Assembly: GCA_030562195.1 (NCBI GenBank)
Contig: JAUJPP010000012.1
Location: forward strand, 5,828,001-5,892,000
DNA: 64,000 nucleotides
Reading direction: 5' to 3'
DNA from: Nipponacmea schrenckii
Taxonomy: Eukaryota; Mollusca; Gastropoda; Lottiidae
Shown here: one piece after another, positions 1-12,639 of the stretch
Numbering within the stretch: position 1 is the first letter of the stretch
Layout: every line of letters starts with the position of its first letter
The notes under the pieces: generated by a model
The model's database searches: none
What the model was told of the DNA's origin: nothing
The model's input: the letters and a program-made list of their open reading frames with translations, nothing else
Position numbers and translations under genes: made by a program

Positions 1-1290
1 CCAAAAATCCATTCTGTTTTCGCTTGCTGCTAATTTCACAGAAGGGTGGTGCTTATTTAAAATTTCAAAATATTCCCAAAAATGTTCTAGGGTATCGGAC
101 CAAATAATAAAAATATCGTCAAGAAACCTTCCATAAAACAACGGTTTAAACGGTGCGATAGTTTCTATCTCTCTCTCCCATTCGTCCATGAAGATATTTT
201 TTTTTTTTTTATTCACAGTAAAATAAAAAATTCATTGATCAGGTTTGAAATAATGTACAGTGAGATACAGTTTTAATTTGCAAGTCGGAGATATATATAT
301 AATTATTTGATAATTATGAACATTTATCAGTACGTTAATAGGTAACCCATGGAAAGGTTGTCATAATAACATAAATGTGTTTCGGATAGTCTGTCAATGT
401 ATTTTATTTTTAATTCACTTAGGTAGATATTGCCATTTTTCATTATAGAAATTGTTGTCTAAATTAAGTTCTATATTGGCTATATTGGCTATATAAAATC
501 ACATAGACTGGAGGTAACGATATTCATTTTGAATAGTTTAGTGTTGGTAAATATGATGTGATGTAAATATTTAAACATAAAGGTACGTTGCCTGGCGTTA
601 ACACATGTTTTATTTATATTAGTAAAGATTATTTCAATATCTTTATCTGAAAGTTTAATATTTAAAGTATCTTCCCATTTCTTTACACAAACCGGTTTAC
701 TATATTTCATATCAATAAGCTTATCATAAATAATTTTGGATGAAATATTTTTTAAATTACATTTATACAATTTATTTAAATTTGTATCTAAAATGTTTTC
801 TATTGTATCTGTATAAGATATATCATTATCTTCGGTATCATTTTCTTTTAAATATTGATCTGCACATTTAATAAATTTGCTTATATATTATTTGGACGAA
901 AAATATTGTGTTTGTTGATCAATTTTCAAAAGATCTGATATAGTAAGTATATGAAGATATTTGCATAACTAGGGGCAAATTGTTTGCCCATAGCAGTTCC
1001 AGATGTTTGTAAATATATTTTTCCATTAAAGTAGAAGTCATTGCGGGTTAAACATAATTTAAGTAGATTAAGTAGATTAAATTTCTGCATCAGGTCTATC
1101 AGGACGAGGATATCGATCAAATGCTTTACGGACAGCGTCAAGACCAACATTGTTGTCAATGTTGGTATACATACTGGTTACGTCCAAAGAAATAAAAAAT
1201 TTGTTTTCAATTTTTTAAACAAAATCGGTTGTGTCTTTTAGATAAGAAGGATGTTTACGTGCGAGCGGGTACAAAAAGAAATCTATACTG
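1..1290 (-). mobile_element. Penelope-like retroelement reverse transcriptase, degenerate, runs off the left edge
   Basis: Read on the minus strand from about 1265 downward, the translation gives PSYLKDTTDFV, then ISLDVTSMYTNI, then (after a frame change near 1080) YLQTSGTAMGKQFAPSYANIF, and from 196 to 1 MDEWEREIETIAPF, YGRFLDDIFIIW and a trailing NKHHPSVKL. These are the ordered reverse-transcriptase blocks of Penelope-like elements, including the DD catalytic pair in FLDDIF. The reading frame carries a stop and a frameshift, so this copy is dead. It is split between SYANIF and MDEWE by a separate LINE insertion at 200-950. No GIY-YIG endonuclease is visible; it would lie to the left of position 1. 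The family call is strong. The clade within Penelope-like elements cannot be set from this. Confidence 0.85.
200..950 (-). mobile_element. 5'-truncated LINE (L1/Tx1-type ORF2 C-terminus) inserted in the Penelope element
   Basis: The minus strand encodes about 93 residues (770-489) with KPVCVKKWEDTLN, then NARQRTFMFKYLHHIIFTN and a terminal SLCDF. This fits the C-terminal KWE...R..YK..H...TP..L...C..C pattern of L1/Tx1-like non-LTR ORF2 proteins. The stretch ends in a run of T on the plus strand (197-210), i.e. a poly(A) tail on the element's own strand. It is bracketed by the 12-base direct repeat ATGAAGATATTT at 188-199 and 951-962. Removing the insert plus one repeat rejoins the Penelope frame (SYANIF-MDEWE). 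The element is 5'-truncated, since only the ORF2 end is present. A 9-base duplication (agccaatat) near 470-490 breaks the frame. The exact LINE clade is inferred. Confidence 0.8.
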
Positions 1291-1639
1291 TAAGGCTACA
1301 AATTATTGCGAGATAGAAATTAATGCGTTAAATGCGATCTATCCGCGATCGCATTAATTTGTATCCGCATTTTTAAATACATATTCCCAAGTGAATTTTA
1401 TGGAGTTCAATATGACTGACATTAGTGACGGGTATTTAAATTGGGACCGGACGGGATTAAGTAATTAGGTAATTATCTCTAAATTTGTAGCTGATTAGTA
1501 ATCAATCACGTTACAAAAAAAAGATTTTCACACTTGACTATTTAAAGATAAAATCTTGATCATTGTTCAAGTCTTCATTCAAAAATCACTTTAGAATTTT
1601 GATGATTTTAAAAAATGGTTTAACTCGATCATTCCATTG

Positions 1640-2950
1640 AATTGTCGTATGGTCCTTGCAAATGGAGATGGCTTAGGAGGTCGTTGAATTAACGTAGGTT
1701 GGCGGCTTAGTTTGGTCTCTGGCGTTGAAGGATAGATGACACTGGTATCTGGGTGACGAATATAGTGGCTGATTGGAATTTGGTTTTAGCAAGCGATAAT
1801 AATTCTAGCATCTGTCTGTGGATGGATTCACCTGGTTAATTTTTATTGTTTAGTCCAATATAGAACAGAACTTTGGAAGACATTGTAATTGGTTTGATCT
1901 TTTTAATTATATCAATGATATGGTTAATTTTGGCTCCAGGATAGGCTTCAGCTTGGGTGTCACGATTGACCTCTGCTATTCGGGAAATATTTGATGATCC
2001 AATTACTACTATAATGGTAGGTTTGGTTATTTCAGGGAGTGTCCAAATCGATTTAACCTTATTATAATCACGGCGACTGGGATGGTTTGGAGATTTAGAA
2101 CCTAAGATTAGACGTCGACGGAAAGTAGAGTTGGATGATGATCTTGGAGTTTCGGGGTTGGATCTATGTCTTGATGGAGTAGCATGTTATCCCTTCTAGC
2201 CTGGAGGAGTTTGTTTAGTAGAAGCAGAATTTGAACTCTCCGAAACTTGCCCAGTTACGGAATATAGAACCTGACCCCGGTTTACCCTCCAACCAGTATC
2301 ACATGCTCTGCGTTAACTGGTATAACAGGCCAGGTCTCTGTTATGCAGCCACGGCGTGATGCAAGCCCTAGGACCATGATATAAAGGCATGAGAAAAATC
2401 GCAGAAAGCATATCATGCAGGCTTAACCAGTGTCGACTTCGCCCAACACATCAGCAGCACCAATGTCGTCGAGAGAATGTTCGTCGGAATGAAAATTCCG
2501 TGTGCATTTACTTCAGTACCATGATCGACAGTAGATTCATAAGACGCACTACTTACAGTGTCTGTGGCAGGTGTCAGTCGATGTCCCGGTTGCCTCTGAC
2601 ACAGTCACCAAAACTGCCGGTGACGATGGGCGCGAAAGGTCAATGTCTACTGGACAATCATCGACCTTAAGTCTCGTCCCATCTACTAGTTCATCATCTG
2701 GTAGGTCCGAGTCATCGCCAGGTGAATCATTCCGTTGACATTAGCGAAGATATTATCCAGTTTGTTGAGCTGCTTGAGCTTTCCGTTGTTAGCCATACTT
2801 AGATAATTAGCCAGGCAGACGTTATTGCACAACCAATATAAACAGCTGAGCTTTTTCCAGCATTTCCAATGTAATTTTAACTGATTTAGCCAAGTCAACA
2901 CCAGTTTCCTCATGTTCATTTTTATTTTATGTGTAGTCGCCAATTGTATT
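1640..2950 (-). mobile_element. Relic coding region with an SGNH-hydrolase-like segment, probably retroelement ORF1
   Basis: On the minus strand, 2040-1650 reads as KPTIIVVIGSSNISRI, then YPGAKINHIIDIIKKIKP, then VLFYIGLNNK, one stop, and HRQMLELLSLAKTKF. The spacing of a GDS-like block (here GSSN), a PGAKI segment and a G-x-N-N block resembles the SGNH/GDSL-like domains found in some retroelement ORF1 proteins. Upstream (2750-2560, minus) an acidic piece reads DLPDDELVDGTRLKVDDCP in another frame. Stops and frame changes show it is not a working gene. No terminal repeats or poly(A) tail were found. The assignment to a retroelement is inference. Confidence 0.45.
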
Positions 2951-5900
2951 ATTCGAAGTTATTTGTTTTGTTGTAAACACCACCCGAGACCTTATCATTA
3001 CTAGTGCCGTAATGGTGGTAGGAAAGAAATGTTTGGATAGCACTAAATGTAAATCTGTTTGCTAAAGAATTGTCACTTATAAACAAATAGCCAACAGATT
3101 ATATTGTTGCATTGATAACTTCATTAAAATTATGACTTTAACCTCGACAATTCCATTATTTTATTTCATTTTTTGATGCATTGTTAGGGTAGTCTGGCTG
3201 GACTACGTATTAGCGGAAAGGGATAACCTACTTTTATTTCAGATGGTAAATTAGGTCTGATGAATAATAGAATTACATTATTTGTCGGTATCAATTAACA
3301 GTCATGACGGATGGATATTTTATTCAATATCTTGCATAGATATGTGTGGACAGGATGGTCTTTCATAGGTGTACCTACAAATAAGGTACAAATTTTGACT
3401 TTTTCTGTTCAGTGATAATTTTACTCCATCGGTTTATAAAAAAGTATTAGATCGGAGCTCATGTAGTTATTCGTTGTGTTTCTCTCCCGATTTGTAATCT
3501 AGGGGAAGTGAGATTTGAGCTCCAATCCAATTGAAACATAATATCCCAGACCTTTGATTATTCTAAGATATTTTGAAGTTATGAATTTTCTAGACTATAT
3601 ATCCTCCCTGTATATCTGATTTTGTTAGAGTCAGTAAACAACGAAAAATGATATTCACACGAACATCCAATACGTATGGTGTTTGTATATACAAATATTA
3701 TAGAAAGCTATAAGACACGGATGGCCAGGGTTGTGTAGTAGTTTATGGCCGGATATAGGTGATAGGTTAATTTTGGTGGGTAAATAGCCTATAAAGACAC
3801 CATACATATACACGTATATGTATACATAAAGAGTCAAGGTAAGAATATTCTACTTCAATGCGATTTTGGCGAGTTTCGTGTTAATCCCTCTGACATCCAA
3901 CACCCAGAAAAATAAATCAGGTTGCTTATTCTCGAAACGATCTAATGATAGGATAAATGGGTTTTATTTTATAATATAACATGAACAACTTTCAGTCCAA
4001 TACAGCGGCAATTACGAACATGTGATGTGTTTGACCTAGTGGCAATTTCGTGAAGAAATTATGTTCTTTTGAATAATAAGTCAAGTTTATTTTACAACAA
4101 AAATTGATCAAAGGTTTTCAAAAAAGGTGGAATGTTACAAGGAACATCTGAAATGACAATGCTAATTTTGTACAAAATAGACCGATAAATTATAAATAAG
4201 TTATGGAAATGATTGATAGGATATGTCTTGAATTGATCAGTGATACCATGGATCAATTTAATCTACAGCTCTGCATATTAAGGTTACATCCACAGATTAT
4301 GATTTAACATAACATTTAACCATGATATATTTTATACATTAAAATTATCAATGTAATATGTGATTAATAAATGTAATAAAACTTACTCGTTGATGTTTCA
4401 TATCTATAGAGAATACTTTAAGCCTTTTACTTATGCACCTGTCTCCTAGCCTATATGCATGGCATGAAAATATATGACAAACCCGATCCAGTATGGACCA
4501 GAACATAACTTCCTTGTGCACAAATTTCAGGCAATAAGTTAAGCATAAGTTCAACTTTCAAGTGTCATAAATCATTTTAAAAAGAGAAAAACATTTTCGG
4601 AATTACAATTGACAAACATTTTGAAAAATAAACGATTCCCCGGTATTCGCCGCCATGTTTCGTGGTTAGCAAACTCTATAATATGTATGGTCAATAAGGA
4701 CTCGGTCCACCAATTCATTTGCCATCTATTTAAATGTTAAATCACAAAATTCAACCTTCCATAACTTTTTCCAGAAATCTCGTTTTCGATTCTAATTTAA
4801 GCCATTAAAACGATTCTAGACCATTGAGCAAAGTGACACAATACAAACACATTCCTAAGACAATCTAGGAACATAACCACAAAATGACAGCATTGTTAAC
4901 ACAAAACAATTAAAAATATTTGAATAAATTAGAAAAACAAACCTAAAATTTAAAGAGAGCTAATTTTCCTTAGCTGCCATAACAAAGCATGTGCAAATGA
5001 CATTCACCTCTCTTTCTTATTCTCTCTTACATTAAAATCTGGATGACAATGTCTAATGTTCAATAAATGAAGAATGAATTTCTTTGATCGTGTAACATTT
5101 AGGGAATCCTAGCGCTTAAATCGTTTTGAATAATTGTAGGCGAAGCCAGGTTTGAAAATTCAACAGAAAATGTCTCGGGTTTTCACCTAGAGGAGCATCT
5201 AGGTAAATAAATTGAATTTATTTTCGGATATTTATACAAAAATAAACAAAAACTTGAGTGTGAAATACTGTATAATTCTACTGTAAATATATTATAAGCA
5301 GACCATCTCTAAATTTACATAGACCAAAATATTCAACACATTTTAGAGTAACAATTACATGTTGTCCGATTTTATTATAACTAACTATTTCAAAAACCCG
5401 TGCAACGCATAAACCCATAGTTTCAAAGAACTTCCAAAGTAAACTTTTTATGGAGTGCCTTGCTATCACATTTGAATCCGAGAAAGAATCTAAAGAAGAT
5501 AACATCGATGTTAAGATTGTTACTTTACTTTTAAATATCATATCTAAGCTGCCAGAAAGAGTGTATTATGGCGTGGCTAGCTGAATCGTACCATACACTC
5601 ATACGATTGTCCATTATTTGATATTATTATATCAATGTTATATTTATACATTAGGAATAAAAACAATGCCATTTAAAACATTCATATATAAATATATATA
5701 TAAAAATAGATTTGGTTAGTCAGACTACAATTCATCTAGGCGGAACTTTTTCACAATCTAATCGGTCAAACAAACAAAAAGAACGTTAGAAACCGCAACT
5801 GTTATAATAGTCCTACTAATAGTAACCAAACGTTTTACTATACTGTAAGTGATCCTGTTCTTTTTAGCATAGGCCTATTCGGGTCAATATTACTTGATTA

Positions 5901-6280
5901 TATTAATATCAAGTCGAATTTTATCTTATCTTCATTGAAGCCCATTCTATTTTGAGTATAAGCTTGTCGAGTTCGATGTTGTGAGGAAGGAAGGTAAGGT
6001 ATGTTTGACTATAATGGCGTTATGTAAGAAACGATGACAAGAGTTAATATTTCAACAATATTCCTCATTTTATTTTTGTGGGCATGCGCAACCTATGTTA
6101 GCTGTTCTAGGTATTCCGGTTCGTGGCAAAATTTGTTACATCTCTTTATGTATAATACCTCAAATATAACAAAGAAGTAGAGAAATATTGTTGAAAAATT
6201 TATTTCATCGACTGTTTTTAACACAATTTCTTTTACAAGAATTTAAGTTATTTTGACAAAACAACTAAGTCATCTCTATT
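2951..6280. other. Gene-poor intergenic stretch
   Basis: I see no supported coding exon here. Open frames are short, with no recognisable domain and no splice-site context. A plausible donor (GGAAG|GTAAGGT) near 5996 could end a non-coding first exon of guanine deaminase, because the deaminase start codon sits directly behind an acceptor at 6288-6289. That link is inference. Confidence 0.5.
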
Positions 6281-6289
6281 ACATTTTAG

Positions 6290-9200
6290 ATGGCAAATTT
6301 AAATGTTATATGCGGAACTGTTATTCATTCCACGAAAGAAGAAAATGTAGTAATATTACAAGACACAGCCATTGGTTTTCAAGATAAAAAGGTATTGTTT
6401 TTTTTTATAAATCATTTTATGAATATATTTTTCTGTATCTGTATGAAAGAAAGGTTAAGAAAGGTATTTTGCCACAAAGACTTGCTTTGTTTTAATTGAT
6501 ATCATTGAGCCATTACAGCATATTAATTTACTAACCCAAGCTGTTGAACAGATTAACAAAATCTATTCTAAACTAGTGTAAATGCGGAACATTTTAAGGG
6601 ATGTGAAGCCTTGGCACGGTATAGGACTAGAATGAAATTTTACTGCCTACTTTCTTCATGATCTTTAGAATGCATATGGAACCTACTTTTAGTTTTCAAT
6701 CCGAACGACTAGATCCTCTTTCCCACACATCACTGACGGGGTTGAAGGTTAAACTCGAACTTTACCAGAGATTGAACCTTTAGGTAAGCGAGCAAGCCTA
6801 ACTCGCTGGACAGGGAATGAGGTCATTGTGTTAGTAAAAATGAAAAACTTCACGGTCCAAAACTTCAACCCCAAATCCGCCCCTCCCCCCCCCCCCCCCA
6901 AGGAAAAAAAACTATGCTTAGCGGGCCGGTTTCTAGCTCTTACAATGATGATTTCTAAGAGAAAATTAGCGTTGCTTATTAATTTGAACATTGATCTTAA
7001 TCCAAACCATATCTTTATAGATTGTTTTTATGTGTAAGAAAGCAGACCTGCCTTCATTAACAAAAACATTTGGTTTTTCCATTGAAAATGTGGAATATCT
7101 ATCTAAGCGGTAAGACTATAAAGGTTTAGTCAAGGATACCTATATGTTGGTCTTTGAATCAAAATTTTACTGATACCACTGTGTAAACCAACCTTATTTA
7201 ACATCTTAGGATTCCACAGGGTATGTCTATCTCACTGTTGAAATATTTGGTAGTAATTATAGACAGATGATTCACATGTCATCGCAAATCTAAAGGACTT
7301 GTTTTAGTATTTATTACTATAAGAATGTCAAGCAAAATATTTCAATGTAACGAAAAATTCAATTCAATTTGCATTAATTACACAAAACAGAATAGCATTC
7401 GGTTTATATTGCAGACAATTTGTTATACCTGGATTCGTTGATACACATGTACATGCTTCGCAATATTCATATCGGGGAACTGGGATGGATAGAGGCTTGA
7501 TGGATTGGTTAAACACTTATACTTTCCCAGTTGAATCCAATTTTCAAGACAAACAATTCGCAAAGGATGTTTATCAAAAGGCTGTGGTAAGTCTCCCGTA
7601 CACCTTATCATTTCTCTAATTACTTGTTATATTTAATACCATATTTAAACATGAATTGTTTAATTAGTACAAAGTGCATCAATTATTGAAGAATGATATA
7701 GAATTTATATTTATTTATTTATCATCTTTTTTCTTGAAAATTTATATATGGATCAATAAAACTAAGTATATGCGTGTAAATTAAATGAAATTATACGTCT
7801 TATATTTCTGCATCTGTCTACGCAGGCAAATGAAGACATGTAAAATATCCGTGTGGATTGAAGAGAAATTTATATGTTTTTATAAGTGGATTTAAATAAG
7901 TAGATTTTCATTCAAATAAGTTAAATATTCCCGTGCAAAGACATTTAGCATGTTCCACACATACCATTAGAAAATTAGATTACTCGGTTACGTGGATCTA
8001 TGGTTATATTATGAATCTGTCAATTCTGCTATTCTACCGCTGAGCGAAGCTGTTCATCTGATGTAGAAAAAAGTAGGACGCAATACTCCCATTTCATCTC
8101 ATTCCTATGTCCTGCTAAACTATCATACTAACTACGTTCTCTCATTCTTTCCGATATATGACTATGTGATATTTAAAAATGGATTGGATGAAATACATAT
8201 GAAAGTATTGGTCAATTTGCTAAAATGAAATTAAAATTAAAATTATAAAAGAAAAACTTAACATGGTTGTATAGATGCTTTTCGAAACTTCTGAAATGGT
8301 GGGTCGATAATAATGCTGATAAATACAACGTCGAGGTTACATTTTCGAAAAGGACTATTGAAATTCAAATGGTTTTATTTCCGATCATATAATAATAATC
8401 CCGCATCATTCTTGATGAATACGTCAAATAAACTTGAATAACTGATTATCCATTGAATTAATTGAAATTGGCATGTTACATATTGAGTGATAAACGTGTA
8501 TTTAAGGTCCGATTTTTAAAGAATGGGACAACAACAGCCTCATATTATGGTACTATCTACAAAAGATTCTACACTTTTACTCTGTCAAATAATAGGTAAG
8601 TAAATGAATCTAGGCATTTCTCTTGTAACTTTCTCTTATCTTACCGGATTTAATATAGATTTCTTTATCTGACCTTGCATTTTGTACCTTATCTTATACG
8701 AGTTTAAGCACTTACCAAATCAGTTCATTCAATACTATGTAAATGTTGTGTGTATTTAAAACAATTCTACAATTCAGATGAATTAGGTCAGAGGGCATTT
8801 GTTGGAAAAGTAAATATGAATCAACAGTCTCCAGAATATTATACAGAAACAACACAGCAGTCTATATCAGAAACTAAAAGGTAATCCAAAATATTTGATT
8901 ATATAACATGCAGTTGACTGAATATATTCTACTGATTTATAGTTATCACGAAAGTACGAAATTCGTAGCGACATATTTTATTCATGTAAGCAACCAGTCT
9001 CCAATGACTGTTTTTTTTAACAATTTTTGTAGGTTTGTAGAAGAAGTTTTGAACTTGAAAGTAAGTCATCATATGTTTTACATCCAATAGAAGTGGGTGC
9101 ATTTCAGATAGCAGACTTACAATGAAACATATTGAAAACGCATATGAGAACGTAGTTAGTGCGGTTATTGTTAACATAAGAACTATGCCAACACTTATTC

Positions 9201-12200
9201 CATTCTCAGTCTATAATCATTAAAATACATTTTTAAGATGTCATTGTAACGCATACCTTAAAGCCCTTATAACAGTAACTAAAATTAAAAGAACCAAAAT
9301 TATTTTGAAATTTGTTAAAGAGACTTCAAGGCTCTGATGTTTTTTGGTATCCTCTGTACTGTACTTAACTCAGCGATAGTACTATGTATTTAATTTAATA
9401 TACTGTCTGCATTAGCATATTGTGTTTAATTTAATGTTTTTAATAATATTAAATGAAAATAATTGTTTTAGTCTGATCTAGTTACACCGTGTATTACTCC
9501 ACGATTTGCTATATCGTGTACACAGGACTTACAAGAAGAATTGGGAAGAATAGCGCAACACTATAACTTACCTATACAAGTAAGGAATGTCATGATTCTT
9601 AATATTGGCTCTGTAAGACTTTCTCAATGTTTCCCTACGGCTACTCAAGGGTTCCAAATAATTAACTAACCAACTCATATACAGGTTTTGTTGTCTGTTT
9701 TGCCTCTACATGCAGTTATCCCAATTTCAAGTGATTTGCTTCTAAGGAGATGATGTAGATGAGTAGTTGTACTAAGATTGTAGAGGGGACTTCACCCATA
9801 TCATAATACAAACTTTTACATTTTTAAAAAATACTGTATATCATATTGTTTTGGATATTTAAGACACATCTTAGTGAATGTTTAACAGAATGTAGGCTCG
9901 TGAAAGAATTTTATCCAGAACGTCAAAATTATTTAGATGTTTACCATCAAGCGGGACTTCTGTCTTGCCGAGTAAGTTATCATCTTGATTACTCTTAAAA
10001 TAGACATCAAATTGTAATGTACTTGGCTATTGGACGGACAAAATGACCTGAGATAACCATGTCCCAAACACAATTCTCTCGAGCTTTGAGCAATCATTTC
10101 AGAATTGTGTGGGTTGTGGTTAAGACCACCAAAAAAATTAATATGAAATAATTACCTGATAGATGATCAATATCAAATGCTAACATATTTACTTCACCCA
10201 CTTCATATCACAATTAGGGCAGCTTTATCATCAAAATCGGATAATTAAAAAAATGCTATAAAATTTAATAAAAGGTATATTTGTTCAAATGTACATTTCA
10301 GACCGTGTTAGCACACAGTATTTACCTTAGTGACAATGAACTTCAAATTATAAGAGATAAAAGTTGTGGCATTTCACATTGCCCAAATTCCAATTTATCG
10401 TGAGTATGGAAATTTGTGGTATAAAATAAATAAATTTTCTAGCTAACTAGTTTATAATATGAGGTGGACGTATCTCGAGTTTCCCCCGAAAAGTTTACAT
10501 TAAACTTTATATCTCAGAATTCAATATTTGTTATCATTTTCATAGTGAAAGAATTTCCTGTGGACCTCCTGGTAAATTTTGTGACCCGTGCTCTATTATT
10601 TCCCTGAAACGTCCCTGTGAGTCTCGGATTTGGTCATCGACGAGAAAGAATTAAGACGTCAAACCACTCGATAGACAAACGGATCTGGCAAATTCCGTTT
10701 CAATTCAGAACCAATACTCTAAATCCTGCGATCTTGAAGTTCTTAAAACCCTCGGTCGACTTCTTGGTGCACGATCAAACTTGATGTTTGTGTCATTGTA
10801 TTTTGCAAATCTGTACTAATAATGCAGTAAAATTTATTATAGCCCTTCACACCAGAATTAATTTTTCTAGGTTGCTTCACACCAAATCGCGACCATGTGC
10901 GATCTTTGATGATTAATAATGTACCGGTAAACACAAGAAATTAGTCGCTCATTGAAGATTATAATATATTCACTCATTTTCATTTAGTTAAAATAAAGAT
11001 GGTAGTCTAAAAGCAGCCTTTAATTTTGCTTTTTTAATTTAGTCTAAGTAGTGGATTATTTGATGCGAGAAAGGTTTTAGAGTTAGATATAAAACTTGGT
11101 TTAGGATCCGGTGAGTTATAGTAGGGTTAATATAGATGTCATCTGCATGGTCATGGGTTTAACATCTTAAAGCATTCTATACACTTACGTACTTGTATTG
11201 GTAACTTGTTGTTTTTGAAAAAGATCCTGGTTTTGGCTCTGATTGTATGACACATGGTCATTCCGGTCATACTTCTTCCTCGGAAATATGTTATTCTAAC
11301 TGTCGTGTTGTCATTCAAATTTTTCAGACCATCACATCACAGACAATTCCTTTCCTGAAAAAAATGCTTTAATTTTTTATATATCCTCTTGTTGTATGCC
11401 TATTGTGCCTTCAGATGTTGCTGGGGGATATAGCTGTTCCATGTTAGATGCTATACGCCACGCTGTTGAAGTTTCACACACGATTGCAATAATAAATGAA
11501 GGACAAAATAGGGATTACAAATCTATCAATTTTAGAGAGGCTTTCAAGATGGCTACTCTTGGTGGAGCACAGGGTAAGTATTTATTTCAGGAGAAATTAC
11601 CAGATTATTAACATTTACTGAGTTAGTAAGGTTTAATTCGAAGGTTAAGGCTTGGTGAAAACTACATATAAATGAAATTAATCGTGGTGTTTATTATCTA
11701 ATTTAGTTTTAGGTTTGGATGATAAAATTGGTAATTTTAAAGTTGGCAAAGAATTCGATGCTCTGTTAATTGATGTTGGAGTAAATGAAAGTAATTTTGA
11801 TATATTTGAATCCGATACAATCGATGATATTTTTCAGAAATTTATTTATTTGGGTCAGTATTTTAAAATGCCTCAAGTTTGACACTTAAAATATTTTTTT
11901 AAATTTCATCAGTATTAATGTTTGAATATGTTCTACCTGCAGGCTAGTAATAGTAGCCTATCTTTAACCACTGGCGGAACCCTATATCTAGTTACTCCTT
12001 GCACTACAGAAATACCTTCATGGTTTTGTTTTTAGATTTTTATTGATCCTAGGCCCCATGACTAAACTGAACCTGTTGTTAGCCCAAAGAAGGAAGGTTT
12101 CGCCTAGAGCAATCATAATAATATTTTAAGAAAATATAGTCAGAAATATTTATCTATGTGTAATCTGTCTTGCTAGGGACACTGGTCAATGTGTATTAAT

Positions 12201-12278
12201 GAAGACTATTAACATGTTTCAGGAGATGACCGGAATATAACCAAAGTATATATTTCTGGTAGATTGGTGAAGACGTAG
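6290..12278 (+). CDS. GDA: Guanine deaminase, 13 coding exons, one apparent frameshift
   Basis: Cytosolic zinc hydrolase that converts guanine to xanthine in purine catabolism. Exons: 6290-6391, 7021-7109, 7415-7586, 8507-8595, 8778-8880, 9033-9060 (a 28-base exon), 9472-9579, 9864-9971, 10302-10399, 11043-11110, 11415-11573, 11707-11853, 12223-12278. Visible landmarks: DTHVHASQYSY (first metal-binding HxH), KNGTTTASYYGTI, TPRFAISCTQDL, THLSEC (metal His), VLAHSIYLSDNEL (His), SHCPNSNLSLSSG, GSDVAGGYSCSMLDAIRHAV (metal Asp), ATLGGAQ and a C-terminal DDRNITKVYISG before TAG. All junctions keep phase, giving about 441 residues (human enzyme 454), except that exon 4 carries one base too many near 8558. 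ATG directly follows an acceptor, implying a 5'UTR intron. Intron 1 holds a SINE fragment and a poly-C tract (about 6883-6899). Confidence 0.93.
6640..6815 (-). mobile_element. tRNA-derived SINE fragment
   Basis: The plus strand has ccgaacgactagatcctc, then catcactgacgggg, then agattgaacctttaggtaag and gcgagcaagcctaac. The same landmarks, in the same order, occur in the fuller copies at 50177-50528 and 52190-52560. The orientation matches, so the element reads on the minus strand with its tRNA-like head near 6815. The tail half seen in the other copies is missing. It lies inside intron 1 of guanine deaminase. Confidence 0.6.
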
Positions 12279-12639
12279 AACAAGAGGAAAGAAATACCTG
12301 TATATATTAAGGAGAAATATAATTAATAATCATCATAAAGTGCTATAATGAAATTATTTACACATTATTATACAAATACACATTGTGCAAGGTTCACAAT
12401 TATCGTAAATTAGAATAATAATATTTACACACAAGATATATATATATATAAAAGCCCAGTAATTATATTTATGTCATTGATTGGTTAATCACGGTAATGT
12501 GATAAAATCTCATTGCTCATGCAATATCTTACTCATCACATGAATTTTTCTTTGTAAACGATAATATCAAACAAAATATTTTCATTTATTTTGTATTTAA
12601 AATGATATATGTACAAAAAATTATGGCAAATTGTTTTCG

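Noticed and set aside
489..770. Treating the KWEDTLN frame as part of the Penelope element
   Set aside because: The 12-bp duplication and poly(A) tail show it is a separate later insertion.
6749..7037. Proline- or glycine-rich small frames
   Set aside because: They are produced by the poly-C tract at about 6883-6899 in a guanine deaminase intron.
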